Assembly (NCBI RefSeq): GCF_900094925.1
Contig: NZ_FMAY01000010.1
Coordinates: 1-64,000, forward strand
Direction of reading: 5' to 3'
From: Kosakonia oryzendophytica
GTDB lineage: Bacteria; Pseudomonadota; Gammaproteobacteria; Enterobacterales; Enterobacteriaceae
DNA length: 64,000 nt
The notes under the pieces are model-generated. The model was given only the letters and a program-made list of their open reading frames with translations. It ran no database searches and had not been told where the DNA came from. The translations under genes were made by a program, and so were the position numbers. Positions 42,706 to 51,976 of the stretch are shown here, in pieces (positions within the stretch are counted from its first letter, which is position 1; every line of letters begins with the position of its first letter).

Positions 42706-43857
42706 ATGAATATTTTCCGCAGCCTGGCGCTGACGCTAACTCTGCTGGCGTCCGTTAACGCCACTGCACAGGAAGAGTGGCAAACGCAGGGCATTGTCGA
42801 AGGTAACCTGCCCGCTGGGTGGCAGACGTTGAAAGCACAGATGCACTACCCTGATTCCTGGTTATCCGGGAAATATAGACATTTCTCGCAATGGCAAACC
42901 CACAGCCGCCGGTTATTTCGCAACGCACTGCTCACCCCAAATGCAACACAACCTTTTGCTCCACACGCTATTGCTAACGAGGATCGCGGCAGCTATATCG
43001 CCGAAAAGCTGGCGATAACAATCACGGATGATAATCGCATCGCTGCACTGCTACTCATGCCCAAAACGCCCGGCCCCCACCCTGCCATCGTATTACTTCA
43101 CGATCACGGTTCAAAATTTGATATTGGCAAAGAGAAGGTGATCCGTCCCTGGGGTGATGCAGAAAAACTGGCCAGCGCGCAAGCCTGGGCCGACAAATTC
43201 TTCAGCGGTAAATTTATTGGCGATGAACTGGCGAAGCGCGGTTATGCGGTCATTGCCATCGATAGCCGCGGCTGGGGCGATCGCGGTCCAATGGTTTACG
43301 AGCAGCAGCAGGCGCTGGCAAGTAACTACTTTAATCTTGGTCGCTCACTCGGTGGAGAAGTGGCCTATGAAGATATGCGCACGGTGGATTTTATCGCTTC
43401 TCATCCCCAGGTGGACAAACAGCGTATCGGCGTGGTGGGATTTTCGATGGGCGGTTTCCGCGCATGGCAACTGGCGGCGCTGAGCGATAAGGTCGCAGCG
43501 ACGGCCGTAATTTCATGGTTTGGTACCTACAATGGCCTGATGCAACCGGGGAATAATGTTCTGCGTGGGCAATCCGCCTTTTATATGTTGCACCCCGGCA
43601 TGCCTGCGCATATGGACATTCCCGATATCGCCAGCATCGCAGCGCCGAAACCCATGCTGATTTATAGCGGCGGCAAAGACAAACTGTTCCCGGCGGAAGC
43701 TGTGCAGGAGGCGTTCACAAAAGTGGAGAAGATCTGGTCATCACAAAATGCCAAAGACAAACTGGTCACAAAAACCTGGCCAGAACTGGGGCACGTTTTC
43801 TACCAGGAACAGCAGGATGAGGTTTTTCCGTGGCTGGATAAATGGCTAAAACCCTAG
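42706..43857 (+). CDS. Periplasmic alpha/beta hydrolase (dienelactone hydrolase-like)
   Basis: The 383-residue protein has a Sec signal peptide (cleavage after NATA, near residue 21) and an alpha/beta-hydrolase domain with the nucleophile elbow VGFSMGG (S247), the acid in GGKDKLFP and the histidine in LGHVF near the end. The oxyanion region is VLLHDHGSKFD. The order and spacing fit large esterases of the dienelactone hydrolase or acetyl-xylan-esterase-like group. The substrate is unknown. An AAGGAG lies five bases before ATG 42706; the preceding GTG is less likely. It lies between yceF and convergent rluC, where E. coli K-12 has no such gene, so it is an accessory insertion. Confidence 0.88.
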   Translation: MNIFRSLALTLTLLASVNATAQEEWQTQGIVEGNLPAGWQTLKAQMHYPDSWLSGKYRHFSQWQTHSRRLFRNALLTPNATQPFAPHAIANEDRGSYIAEKLAITITDDNRIAALLLMPKTPGPHPAIVLLHDHGSKFDIGKEKVIRPWGDAEKLASAQAWADKFFSGKFIGDELAKRGYAVIAIDSRGWGDRGPMVYEQQQALASNYFNLGRSLGGEVAYEDMRTVDFIASHPQVDKQRIGVVGFSMGGFRAWQLAALSDKVAATAVISWFGTYNGLMQPGNNVLRGQSAFYMLHPGMPAHMDIPDIASIAAPKPMLIYSGGKDKLFPAEAVQEAFTKVEKIWSSQNAKDKLVTKTWPELGHVFYQEQQDEVFPWLDKWLKP

Positions 43858-43868
43858 CCGAAGCACTC

Positions 43869-43893
43869 TTCCCCTCTCCGGACGAGAGGGGAA
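43869..43893. terminator. Terminator hairpin between hydrolase gene and rluC
   Basis: Perfect ten-base-pair stem TTCCCCTCTC/GAGAGGGGAA with loop CGGAC between convergent genes. T-runs are short on both sides. Confidence 0.6.
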
Positions 43894-43896
43894 ATA

Positions 43897-44850
43897 TCAT
43901 TTAGCATTACGCAGGACGTGCAGGCAGTGTTTGAGCGCATCATCCAGCGGTGCTTCAATACGCAGCGTTTCGCCAGTGTGCGGATGGGTAAACTTAAGCG
44001 CAGCTGCATGCAAAAACAGGCGCGACAAACCGGTTGAGGCCAGTTGCTTGTCAAATTCACGGTCGCCATAACGATCGTCAAAAGCAATGGGATGCCCGGC
44101 ATGTTGCGTATGCACACGGATCTGGTGCGTCCTGCCCGTCACCGGACTGCAACGCATCAGCGTGGCGAACGCATAGCGCTCCTCCACTTTAAAGCGGGTT
44201 TCCGAGGGCTTGCCTTCACTGTTCACACGCACAATACGCTCACCGCTTTGCAGGATATTTTTCAGCAACGGCGCCTGCACCACTTTGACATGGGACTGCC
44301 ATTGCCCACGCACCAACGCCAGGTAATCCTTCTGCATATCCTTGCCGCGCAACTGCTCATGCAGAGAACGCAGTGCTGAACGCTTTTTCGCCACCAGCAG
44401 GACACCGGAGGTATCACGATCAAGACGGTGCACCAATTCAAGGAACCGCGCCTCAGGACGTAACGCCCGCAGCCCTTCGATCACGCCAAAACTCAACCCA
44501 CTGCCGCCATGCACTGCCGTGCCGGAAGGTTTATTCAGCACCAGGATATGATCGTCTTCGTAGAGAATGACATCGCTTAACTGAGCGACTTTTTGCAGAT
44601 GCGGCGAAACAGCCTCTTCTTCTCTCTCCGCCACACGTACTGGTGGAATGCGCACTTCATCACCGGCTTCCAGCTTGTACTCCGGTTTGATGCGTTTTTT
44701 GTTCACCCGCACTTCGCCTTTACGCAAAATGCGGTAGATCATGCTCTTGGGCACACCTTTTAGTTGGGTGCGCAAAAAATTATCGATGCGTTGCCCCGCT
44801 TCGTCAGCGGAAATGGCAACAAATTTTACGGATGGCGTCTCAGTTTTCAT
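43897..44850 (-). CDS. rluC: 23S rRNA pseudouridine synthase RluC
   Basis: RluC makes pseudouridines 955, 2504 and 2580 of 23S rRNA. The 317-residue protein (E. coli 319) has an N-terminal S4 domain (KSMIYRILRKGEVRVNKKR), the catalytic aspartate in HRLDRDTSGVLL and the C-terminal VTGRTHQIRVH. ATG 44850 gives the E. coli start; the ORF extension to 44892 is not supported. It is divergent from rne. Confidence 0.97.
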   Translation of the reverse strand: MKTETPSVKFVAISADEAGQRIDNFLRTQLKGVPKSMIYRILRKGEVRVNKKRIKPEYKLEAGDEVRIPPVRVAEREEEAVSPHLQKVAQLSDVILYEDDHILVLNKPSGTAVHGGSGLSFGVIEGLRALRPEARFLELVHRLDRDTSGVLLVAKKRSALRSLHEQLRGKDMQKDYLALVRGQWQSHVKVVQAPLLKNILQSGERIVRVNSEGKPSETRFKVEERYAFATLMRCSPVTGRTHQIRVHTQHAGHPIAFDDRYGDREFDKQLASTGLSRLFLHAAALKFTHPHTGETLRIEAPLDDALKHCLHVLRNAK

Positions 44851-45061
44851 GGGTGGCGATTCTAAATAGCCTGGATGATTAGCGCCACTCATTTTTATAT
44901 GCTTATATTTACCTTTGAACCTGGCTTGCTGCGTTTTACACAGTTGATTCGGCGGTTATTAAACCGATCCGTGGTCAAAGGTGAAAAAACTGTGAGTAAC
45001 CGGGTGATAAATGGTAAAAGTCAGCTTGCTATAACAGGGTTCGCAAGGAATAATGTTGCCG

Positions 45062-45422
45062 TTTTCCGTGTTGAATTTTGCTAAAACAAGTAAATGAGCG
45101 GAATGACCAGTTTTGCCTGTCCGATCATACACGCAGCAATGGCGTAAGACGTATTGAACTTTCAGGCAGTTAGCGGGCTGCGGGTTGCAGTCCTTACCGG
45201 TAGATGGAATCTTCTCTGGAGAGTTTTTCCCAGGCTGTTCCCCTGATAATTGCGCTGTGTTTTCCACAGGAAATACAGGCAGCCGACACACTGCGCCTCT
45301 TAAGCGAACGACAACCGTGAGGTTGGCGACGTGAATAGTCACGAGGCCATCGGTTCTCCCCCGGAAAGGCGTCATCATGCCCGCAGCTTAGTCGTCAATG
45401 TAAGAATAATGAGTAAGTTACG
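45062..45422 (+). ncRNA. rne 5' untranslated leader (autoregulatory, rne5-type)
   Basis: The 572 bases between rluC and rne hold no gene. In E. coli the rne mRNA has a 361-base leader with hairpins that RNase E recognises to cut its own message; the boundary here is set by that length. Several hairpins are visible, for example around 45261-45300 and 45315-45360, and AATAATGAGTAAGTTACG precedes the ATG. The rne promoters should lie within 44900-45062. Confidence 0.65.
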
Positions 45423-48400
45423 ATGAAAAGAATGTTAATCAACGCAACTCAGCAGGAAGAGTTGCGTGTCGCCCTTGTTGATGGGCAGCGCCTGTACGAC
45501 CTGGATATCGAAAGCCCGGGTCACGAGCAGAAAAAAGCGAACATCTACAAAGGCAAAATCACCCGCATTGAACCGAGCCTCGAAGCTGCATTTGTTGATT
45601 ACGGAGCTGAACGCCACGGTTTTCTCCCTCTTAAAGAAATCGCCCGCGAATACTTCCCTGCCAGCTACAACGCCCATGGCCGTCCGAACATCAAAGATGT
45701 GCTGCGCGAAGGTCAGGAAGTCATTGTTCAGATCGATAAAGAAGAGCGCGGCAACAAAGGCGCGGCGCTGACCACCTTTATCAGCCTTGCTGGCAGCTAC
45801 CTGGTATTGATGCCAAATAACCCACGTGCGGGCGGTATCTCCCGTCGCATCGAAGGCGACGACCGCACCGAACTGAAAGAAGCGCTGTCCAGTCTGGAAC
45901 TGCCGGATGGCATGGGTCTTATTGTCCGTACAGCAGGCGTGGGCAAATCTGCCGAAGCACTGCAGTGGGATCTGAGCTTCCGTCTGAAACATTGGGAAGC
46001 CATCCAGAAAGCCGCAGAAAGCCGCCCGGCGCCGTTCCTGATCCACCAGGAAAGCAACGTGATTGTGCGCGCTTTCCGCGATTACCTGCGCCAGGACATC
46101 GGCGAAATCCTGATCGATAACCCGAAAGTGCTTGAGCTGGCTCGCCAGCATATCTCCGCGCTGGGTCGTCCGGATTTCAGTAGCAAAATCAAACTGTACA
46201 CCGGCGAAATCCCGCTGTTCAGCCACTACCAGATTGAGTCGCAGATTGAGTCTGCCTTCCAGCGTGAAGTGCGCCTGCCTTCCGGCGGCTCTATCGTTAT
46301 TGATACGACCGAAGCACTGACCGCTATCGACATCAACTCCGCTCGCGCAACCCGCGGCGGCGATATCGAAGAGACGGCGTTTAACACTAACCTGGAAGCG
46401 GCAGACGAAATTGCCCGTCAGTTGCGCTTGCGCGACCTTGGCGGCCTGATTGTTATCGACTTCATCGACATGACGCCAGTACGTCACCAGCGTGCTGTGG
46501 AAAACCGTCTGCGTGAAGCGGTGCGTCAGGACCGTGCGCGTATTCAAATCAGCCATATTTCCCGCTTCGGTCTGCTGGAAATGTCCCGCCAGCGTCTGAG
46601 CCCGTCGCTTGGCGAGTCCAGCCATCACGTTTGCCCACGCTGTAGCGGCACTGGCACCATTCGTGACAACGAATCCTTGTCGCTGTCTATTCTGCGCTTG
46701 ATCGAAGAAGAAGCGCTGAAAGAAAACACGCAGGAGGTGCATGCCATCGTTCCGGTGCAGGTCGCTTCTTACCTGTTGAACGAAAAACGTGCTGCCGTCA
46801 GCGCTATCGAAGCCCGTCAGGGTGGCGTACGCTGCGTGATCGTTCCGAACGATCAGATGGAAACCCCGCACTACTCCGTACTGCGCGTGCGTAAAGGTGA
46901 AGAGACCCCGACCCTGAGCTATCTGCTGCCAAAACTGCATGAAGAAGCAATGGCGCTGCCGTCTGAAGAAGACGTTCCGGAACGTAAACGTCCGGAACAA
47001 CCCGCGCTGGCCACTTTCGTCATGCCAGATGTTCCGCCAGTACCACAAGCGCCTGCGCCTACACCTGCAGTCACTGCACAGCCAGCCTCTGTCGTCGCCC
47101 AGTCCTCGCCGGGTCTGCTGGGCCGTTTCTTCTCCGCACTGAAAGGCCTGTTCGCCAGCGAAGCTGCGCCTGCATCGGTTGAAGTGAAAGAAGAAGAGAA
47201 GAAAAATGCGGGCGAGAAACAAGATCGCCAGCAGGATCGTCGTAAATCCCGTCAGGGCAACCGTCGCGATCGTAATGAGCGCCGAGATTCCCGCGGTGAA
47301 GGTAATGAAGCGCGTGAAGGCCGTGACAACCGCGAAGGCCGCGAAGAAAATCGCCGCAATCGCCGTGAAAAATCACAGCAGAATGCAGAGGCCCGCGATG
47401 TTCGCCAGCCAGTTGCCGTAGAAGAGGCTGATAAGGCGAAGCCGCGTGACGAGCAGCAACCGCGCCGTGAACGCAATCGCCGCCGTAATGATGAAAAACG
47501 TCAGGCGCAGCAGGATGTGAAAGAGCTGAGCCGCGATGAACAAACTGCGCCGGAAACGGAACAGGAAGAGCGTGTACAGACGATGCCGCGCCGTAAGCAG
47601 CGTCAGCTGAACCAGAAAGTCCGCGTTGGCGAGCAGAATGCAGAAACCGTTGTTGAAAAGGATGCTGTCCAGGACGTACCCGCTCCACGCACTGAACTGG
47701 CGAAAGTCGAGCTGCCTGTCGTTGCAGACAGTGCCAACGCACAGGAACAGGATGAGAACGGGGATACGCGTGAAAACGCGATGCCGCGCCGCTCACGCCG
47801 TTCACCGCGCCACCTGCGCGTCAGCGGTCAGCGTCGCCGTCGCTACCGTGATGAGCGCTACCCGCTGCAATCCGCAATGCCATTGACCGTTGCCTGCGCA
47901 TCGCCGGAAATGGCCTCCGGTAAGGTATGGATCAGCTATCCGGTTGCGCGTCCTCAGGATGAGCAGCAGGTTCAGGACAGCGAAGTGGAACAGAATGTCG
48001 CCACTGAGCAGGATGTCGCTCCCGCTATCGCCGAAGCGCAACTGGTCGCCAGTCAGCCAGCTGAAGCGCCAGAAGCGTCTGCTCCGGTTGAAACGGCCGA
48101 AACTGCAACCGCTGAACCTGTGATTGCTGAACCGCAAACGCCTGTTGAAGCACCTGAACCTGTCGTCGTTGAAACCACGCATCCGGAAGTCATTGAAAGT
48201 CCGGTAGAGGATCAGCCGCAGTTGATTGCTGAGGAAGATCGCACCGTCGCTGAAGCGGTGGTTGAAAACGTGCAGCCAGCACAACCCCCAGTGGTTGCAG
48301 AACCGGTGGCTGAAACTGCCGTGACCGAAGACATAACGGAAGAAACTGCGACGCCGGTTATCGAAGTGCCGGTCATCCCCGCTGCAGCAGCGCCGGCAGC

Positions 48401-48581
48401 ACGTAAGATCGCCACTGCGCCAATGACTAAAGCGCCTGCGCCAGCCTACGTGCCGGAAGCACCGCGTCATAGCGATTGGGTACGTCCGGAGTTCGGATTC
48501 ACAGGTAAAGGAGCGGCAGGCGGCCACAGCGCCACGCACTCCGCCACCGCGCCGGCAACAAAACCGCCGTCAGTCAACTAA
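45423..48581 (+). CDS. rne: Ribonuclease E
   Basis: RNase E is the main endonuclease of mRNA decay and rRNA/tRNA maturation and the scaffold of the degradosome. The 1052-residue protein (E. coli 1061) has the S1 domain near residues 37-120, the DNase-I-like catalytic domain with aspartates in TAIDINSA and VIDFIDM, and the Zn-link CPRCSGTG near 404. The membrane-targeting amphipathic helix [15 protein letters not shown] lies near 565-580. The arginine-rich RNA-binding region and the acidic scaffold follow, ending in the PNPase-binding tail ([14 protein letters not shown]). It appears intact. Confidence 0.98.
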   Translation: MKRMLINATQQEELRVALVDGQRLYDLDIESPGHEQKKANIYKGKITRIEPSLEAAFVDYGAERHGFLPLKEIAREYFPASYNAHGRPNIKDVLREGQEVIVQIDKEERGNKGAALTTFISLAGSYLVLMPNNPRAGGISRRIEGDDRTELKEALSSLELPDGMGLIVRTAGVGKSAEALQWDLSFRLKHWEAIQKAAESRPAPFLIHQESNVIVRAFRDYLRQDIGEILIDNPKVLELARQHISALGRPDFSSKIKLYTGEIPLFSHYQIESQIESAFQREVRLPSGGSIVIDTTEALTAIDINSARATRGGDIEETAFNTNLEAADEIARQLRLRDLGGLIVIDFIDMTPVRHQRAVENRLREAVRQDRARIQISHISRFGLLEMSRQRLSPSLGESSHHVCPRCSGTGTIRDNESLSLSILRLIEEEALKENTQEVHAIVPVQVASYLLNEKRAAVSAIEARQGGVRCVIVPNDQMETPHYSVLRVRKGEETPTLSYLLPKLHEEAMALPSEEDVPERKRPEQPALATFVMPDVPPVPQAPAPTPAVTAQPASVVAQSSPGLLGRFFSALKGLFASEAAPASVEVKEEEKKNAGEKQDRQQDRRKSRQGNRRDRNERRDSRGEGNEAREGRDNREGREENRRNRREKSQQNAEARDVRQPVAVEEADKAKPRDEQQPRRERNRRRNDEKRQAQQDVKELSRDEQTAPETEQEERVQTMPRRKQRQLNQKVRVGEQNAETVVEKDAVQDVPAPRTELAKVELPVVADSANAQEQDENGDTRENAMPRRSRRSPRHLRVSGQRRRRYRDERYPLQSAMPLTVACASPEMASGKVWISYPVARPQDEQQVQDSEVEQNVATEQDVAPAIAEAQLVASQPAEAPEASAPVETAETATAEPVIAEPQTPVEAPEPVVVETTHPEVIESPVEDQPQLIAEEDRTVAEAVVENVQPAQPPVVAEPVAETAVTEDITEETATPVIEVPVIPAAAAPAARKIATAPMTKAPAPAYVPEAPRHSDWVRPEFGFTGKGAAGGHSATHSATAPATKPPSVN

Positions 48582-48598
48582 CCCGACTGGCAGTAAAA

Positions 48599-48622
48599 GC
48601 CGACCTCCGGGTCGGCTTTTTT
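48599..48622 (+). terminator. rne terminator
   Basis: Perfect stem GCCGACC/GGTCGGC with loop TCCG and six T, 18 bases after the rne stop. The T-run overlaps the stop codon of the convergent LysR-family gene. Confidence 0.85.
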
Positions 48623-49559
48623 ATGCCCGATGCACTGGCTGGCGCATACCGCCCAGCCCGGGCATCACTTCCCGCATCAGTTGCAAAAATTTACGTAACC
48701 GCGCGGGATAGTAACGTGCCCACGGGTAAACCAGATGCACTGGCAACGGTGCTGCCTGCCACTCCGGCAACAGCGCCACCAGCTTACCGGCACGAATTTC
48801 TTCCTCTACCGCCCAACTGGAGATCACCGCCACACCCAGCCCTGCAATGACGGTGTTACGTGCTGCATAGAGACTATCCGTATAAAGCCGGGGCGAAATC
48901 ACCACCTGCTCCGTCTCACCACTATGCTGATGCGTAAGATGAATTTCGTGCTGGTAAAACGTATTCAGGGCTATCCATGGCAATGCGGAGAGCTGTTGTG
49001 GCGTTTCTATTGCAGGAAAACGCGCAAGTACTGCGGGTGCCGCCACCAGACTGCGAGGCACTTCCGCCAGCAGCACTGACACGGTCGCTGGATCGACTTC
49101 CGCCCCCACACGAATGGCGCAATCGATATTCGCGCTAAGAAAATCCACCTTTTTGTCATTAAGTATCCACTCCACCGATAGCTGTGGATGACGCTCCAGG
49201 AATTGCGTTAACGGCCCCAGCAATTGCTCCTGACCAAACGCATGCGGCGCTCGTACCCGTAACATTCCCACCGGTTCATCGTCCGACTGACTCAGCTCAT
49301 CCTCAAGTGCAACCCATGCATCCGCCACACGTTTCGCATGCTGATAACACCGTTCTCCATCATCCGTGAGCTTCATCGCATGGGTGGTGCGCAACAAAAG
49401 TTTCACGCCAAGCAGGCTTTCCAGCGACTGCAAGCGTCTGCTCACCGTCGCTTGTGTGGTGTCCAGTTGACGCGCCGCCGCCGACAGCGAACCCGCCTCG
49501 ACGATACGGATAAACGTCCGCATCAGATCCACTCTATCTATACGCTCTTGTCGCTTCAT
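48621..49559 (-). CDS. LysR-family transcriptional regulator
   Basis: The 312-residue protein has a LysR N-terminal helix-turn-helix (residues 8-66; FIRIVEAGSLSAAARQL and QATVSRRLQSLE) and a C-terminal periplasmic-binding-like effector domain. It is divergent from an MFS transporter 142 bases away and probably controls it. The pair separates rne from flgL and is absent at that place in E. coli K-12. Effector unknown. The gene end overlaps the T-run of the rne terminator. Confidence 0.9.
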   Translation of the reverse strand: MKRQERIDRVDLMRTFIRIVEAGSLSAAARQLDTTQATVSRRLQSLESLLGVKLLLRTTHAMKLTDDGERCYQHAKRVADAWVALEDELSQSDDEPVGMLRVRAPHAFGQEQLLGPLTQFLERHPQLSVEWILNDKKVDFLSANIDCAIRVGAEVDPATVSVLLAEVPRSLVAAPAVLARFPAIETPQQLSALPWIALNTFYQHEIHLTHQHSGETEQVVISPRLYTDSLYAARNTVIAGLGVAVISSWAVEEEIRAGKLVALLPEWQAAPLPVHLVYPWARYYPARLRKFLQLMREVMPGLGGMRQPVHRA

Positions 49560-49570
49560 AATTATTACAT

Positions 49571-49589
49571 TTATACGTTACACGTATAA
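49571..49589. promoter_or_regulatory. Operator-like inverted repeat in the LysR/MFS divergent region
   Basis: TTATACG (49571-49577) and CGTATAA (49583-49589) form a perfect inverted repeat with a five-base spacer, containing the T-N11-A layout of LysR boxes. It begins 11 bases from the regulator ATG, which fits autorepression. Confidence 0.6.
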
Positions 49590-49701
49590 CCGTTTTACCA
49601 CTCCGCTGGCTACCGCGCTATACCGGCATACGCAAAAATGTGCCCACACCGTAGCGTTACGACGCACAAATCAAAACACACCGTTTCTGGGGAACCATCA
49701 T

Positions 49702-50913
49702 ATGAACCGTCATTCTCTTTCGACAGATGTTGTTGGCTGGGTCATTTTTGCCCTCGCGCTCGGCGCAGGATTCAGCGTTGCAGCAATTTACTATTCGCAG
49801 CCGCTATTACCGCTGATGGGCAACGACTTGCATCTTACAATCAACGGCATGGGGCTGGTTCCCACACTGACTCAGGCTGGCTATGCGCTGGGGATCCTGT
49901 TTCTGTTGCCGCTGGGCGACCGCCATGATCGCCGGCGTCTTATCCTGTTCAAAAGCGCGGCACTGGCGCTGTTATTGCTGGCATGCAGTCTGACCAGCCA
50001 CCTTCCCTCTCTGCTGATTGTCAGCCTGCTGTTAGGCATGGCCGCCACCATGGCGCAGGATATTGTTCCTGCTGCCGCGATCCTCGCACCGGCGGGTAAA
50101 CAGGGGAAAATGGTCGGTACGGTAATGACGGGACTGCTGCTGGGGATCCTGCTTTCCAGGACCGTCAGTGGCTTTGTTGGCGCGGCATTTGGCTGGCGCG
50201 TCATGTACCAGATGGCGGCCGTTAGCATTGCGCTGATTGGTATCCTGATGTGGTCGGTACTGCCGCGTTTCGCCACCCACTCAACGCTGAGCTACCCGGC
50301 GCTGATGAAGTCTATGGCGCACCTGTGGCAACGTTATCCATCACTGCGTCGCGCTGCAATGGCACAAGGTTTTCTTTCTGTCGCTTTTAGCGCGTTCTGG
50401 TCAACCCTGGCGATGATGCTGCTGGAAAAATATCAATTGGGTAGCGCTGTCGCCGGCACTTTCGGCATCGCAGGTGCGGCCGGTGCACTGGCCGCACCGC
50501 TGGCTGGCGGGCTGGCAGATAAAATGGGCGCAGAGAAAGTGACACAATTAGGCGCAGGTCTGGTGATGGTTTCTTTTGCTCTGATGTTCCTGTTGCCCGT
50601 TCTGCCCCCGCACGGGCAACTGATCCTGATTGCATTGTCTGCCGTCGGTTTTGACCTGGGTCTGCAATCCAGTCTGGTTGCACACCAGAATCTGGTTTAC
50701 GGCCTGGAGCCGCAAGCACGTGGTCGGCTGAATGCACTACTGTTTACCGGCGTGTTTATTGGTATGGCGGCAGGTTCTGCACTGGGCAGTAAACTCTACT
50801 CGGTTGCCTCATGGCAAGGTGTGATAGTGTTGGCAACGCTGTCCGCACTCATCGCACTGGCTATCCGCCTCATCGATGCCCGCCAGATGCAACAAGCCGA
50901 ACAAAAAGCGTAA
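49702..50913 (+). CDS. MFS transporter (DHA1-like drug/metabolite exporter)
   Basis: The 403-residue protein has twelve predicted transmembrane segments, the MFS motif A GDRHDRRRLI between helices 2 and 3, and the proline- and glycine-rich GLLLGILLSRTVSGFVG resembling motif C of exporters. It is close to enterobacterial YnfM/YgaY-type proteins but I cannot assign one. GGGGAA lies about nine bases before ATG 49702. It is divergent from the LysR gene. Substrate unknown. Confidence 0.9.
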   Translation: MNRHSLSTDVVGWVIFALALGAGFSVAAIYYSQPLLPLMGNDLHLTINGMGLVPTLTQAGYALGILFLLPLGDRHDRRRLILFKSAALALLLLACSLTSHLPSLLIVSLLLGMAATMAQDIVPAAAILAPAGKQGKMVGTVMTGLLLGILLSRTVSGFVGAAFGWRVMYQMAAVSIALIGILMWSVLPRFATHSTLSYPALMKSMAHLWQRYPSLRRAAMAQGFLSVAFSAFWSTLAMMLLEKYQLGSAVAGTFGIAGAAGALAAPLAGGLADKMGAEKVTQLGAGLVMVSFALMFLLPVLPPHGQLILIALSAVGFDLGLQSSLVAHQNLVYGLEPQARGRLNALLFTGVFIGMAAGSALGSKLYSVASWQGVIVLATLSALIALAIRLIDARQMQQAEQKA

Positions 50914-50946
50914 AAAAAAAGCCCGCTCCGGGGTGATGGAGCGGGC
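50912..50946 (-). terminator. flgL terminator
   Basis: Perfect nine-base-pair stem GCCCGCTCC/GGAGCGGGC (50921-50929, 50938-50946). On the minus strand it is followed by nine T. It ends the flg operon. Confidence 0.85.
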
Positions 50947-50990
50947 ATAGCGAACATGCCCAGTTTCCAGACATGTCCAAAATGAAAACG

Positions 50991-51962
50991 TTACTTATTG
51001 AGCTGGAACAGCGACATCCCCTGCATATCACTAAACGCCTTGTAAGACGCCTGCAGTGCAGCCTGTTGCATGGTGTAAGACGAAATCACTTCGTTCCAGT
51101 CTACATCGATCAAATCACTCGACTGTTGCTTCAGACCCAGCGCACGGTCATCGCCCAGCGAATCAAGGCTTTCCAGTTCGTTCAACTGCGTACCCAGCTC
51201 AGCGCGTACAGTAGACACGTTGTTCAGGGAGTTGCCGAGGCCACGGCTGGTTTTATCTACTACGGCCTGTGCAGCAGCTTTCGCCGTTTCATTACCTGCG
51301 ACGGGAGTTTTCAGCGCTGCAACGGCCGTATCCAGCATTTTGAACAGGTTCGTTTCGGACGTACCCGGCAGACCCGTTGCCGGATCGATCGGCTCTGGCG
51401 TAGCGTTACTGCTGATATGGTTAAAGACTTGATCGCCAGTGTGCGCAATGACCATAGTACGCGAGGCATCCACTTGCTGACTGATTGCCTGCGAACCCCC
51501 ACTGTAGGTCGCCGTTGCTGAGTCATACGGAGCAGACTCCGTCTTGTAGCCAGCAAAAATATAGCGACCATTACCATCAGTGCTGTTGGCAAGGTTTAAC
51601 AACTGATCGCGATAGCCCTGCAATTCTGTTGCCAGAGAAGCGCGGTCATCGTCACTGAGCGAACCGCTGCCCGCTTTCACGATAGTACTTTGCGCGCCCT
51701 GAATTGCTGTGGTCACCTGTTGCAGTACGCTCTCTTCGAGCGACACTTTCTGCGTAGCGAATGTACGTGCAGTGGCATACTGCGAGTTTTGCGCCTGCGC
51801 CTGAGAGATCACCACCGCCTGAGAGGCTGCAATCGGATCATCAGACGGACGGTTCACACGCTGACCGGTGGACATTTGCTCACCATACGCCAGCCACTTA
51901 CTTTGCGCGTTGGTCACACCGCGCATATTTTGTTCGTACATCATTTGAGTACTGATACGCAT
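50991..51962 (-). CDS. flgL: Flagellar hook-filament junction protein FlgL (HAP3)
   Basis: FlgL joins the hook-proximal FlgK ring to the filament. The 323-residue protein (E. coli 317) starts MRISTQMMYEQNMRGV and has the flagellin-like coiled-coil ends, with the C-terminal region SYTMQQAALQASYKAFSDMQ. It follows flgK by 14 bases; both should be driven by the sigma-28 promoter upstream of flgK as well as by operon read-through. Confidence 0.96.
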   Translation of the reverse strand: MRISTQMMYEQNMRGVTNAQSKWLAYGEQMSTGQRVNRPSDDPIAASQAVVISQAQAQNSQYATARTFATQKVSLEESVLQQVTTAIQGAQSTIVKAGSGSLSDDDRASLATELQGYRDQLLNLANSTDGNGRYIFAGYKTESAPYDSATATYSGGSQAISQQVDASRTMVIAHTGDQVFNHISSNATPEPIDPATGLPGTSETNLFKMLDTAVAALKTPVAGNETAKAAAQAVVDKTSRGLGNSLNNVSTVRAELGTQLNELESLDSLGDDRALGLKQQSSDLIDVDWNEVISSYTMQQAALQASYKAFSDMQGMSLFQLNK

Positions 51963-51976
51963 TGCTCACCCCTTAC

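Noticed and set aside
45435-47222. 595-codon minus-strand ORF inside rne
   Set aside because: It is antisense to the catalytic and early scaffold part of RNase E; cysteine- and phenylalanine-rich shadow translation.
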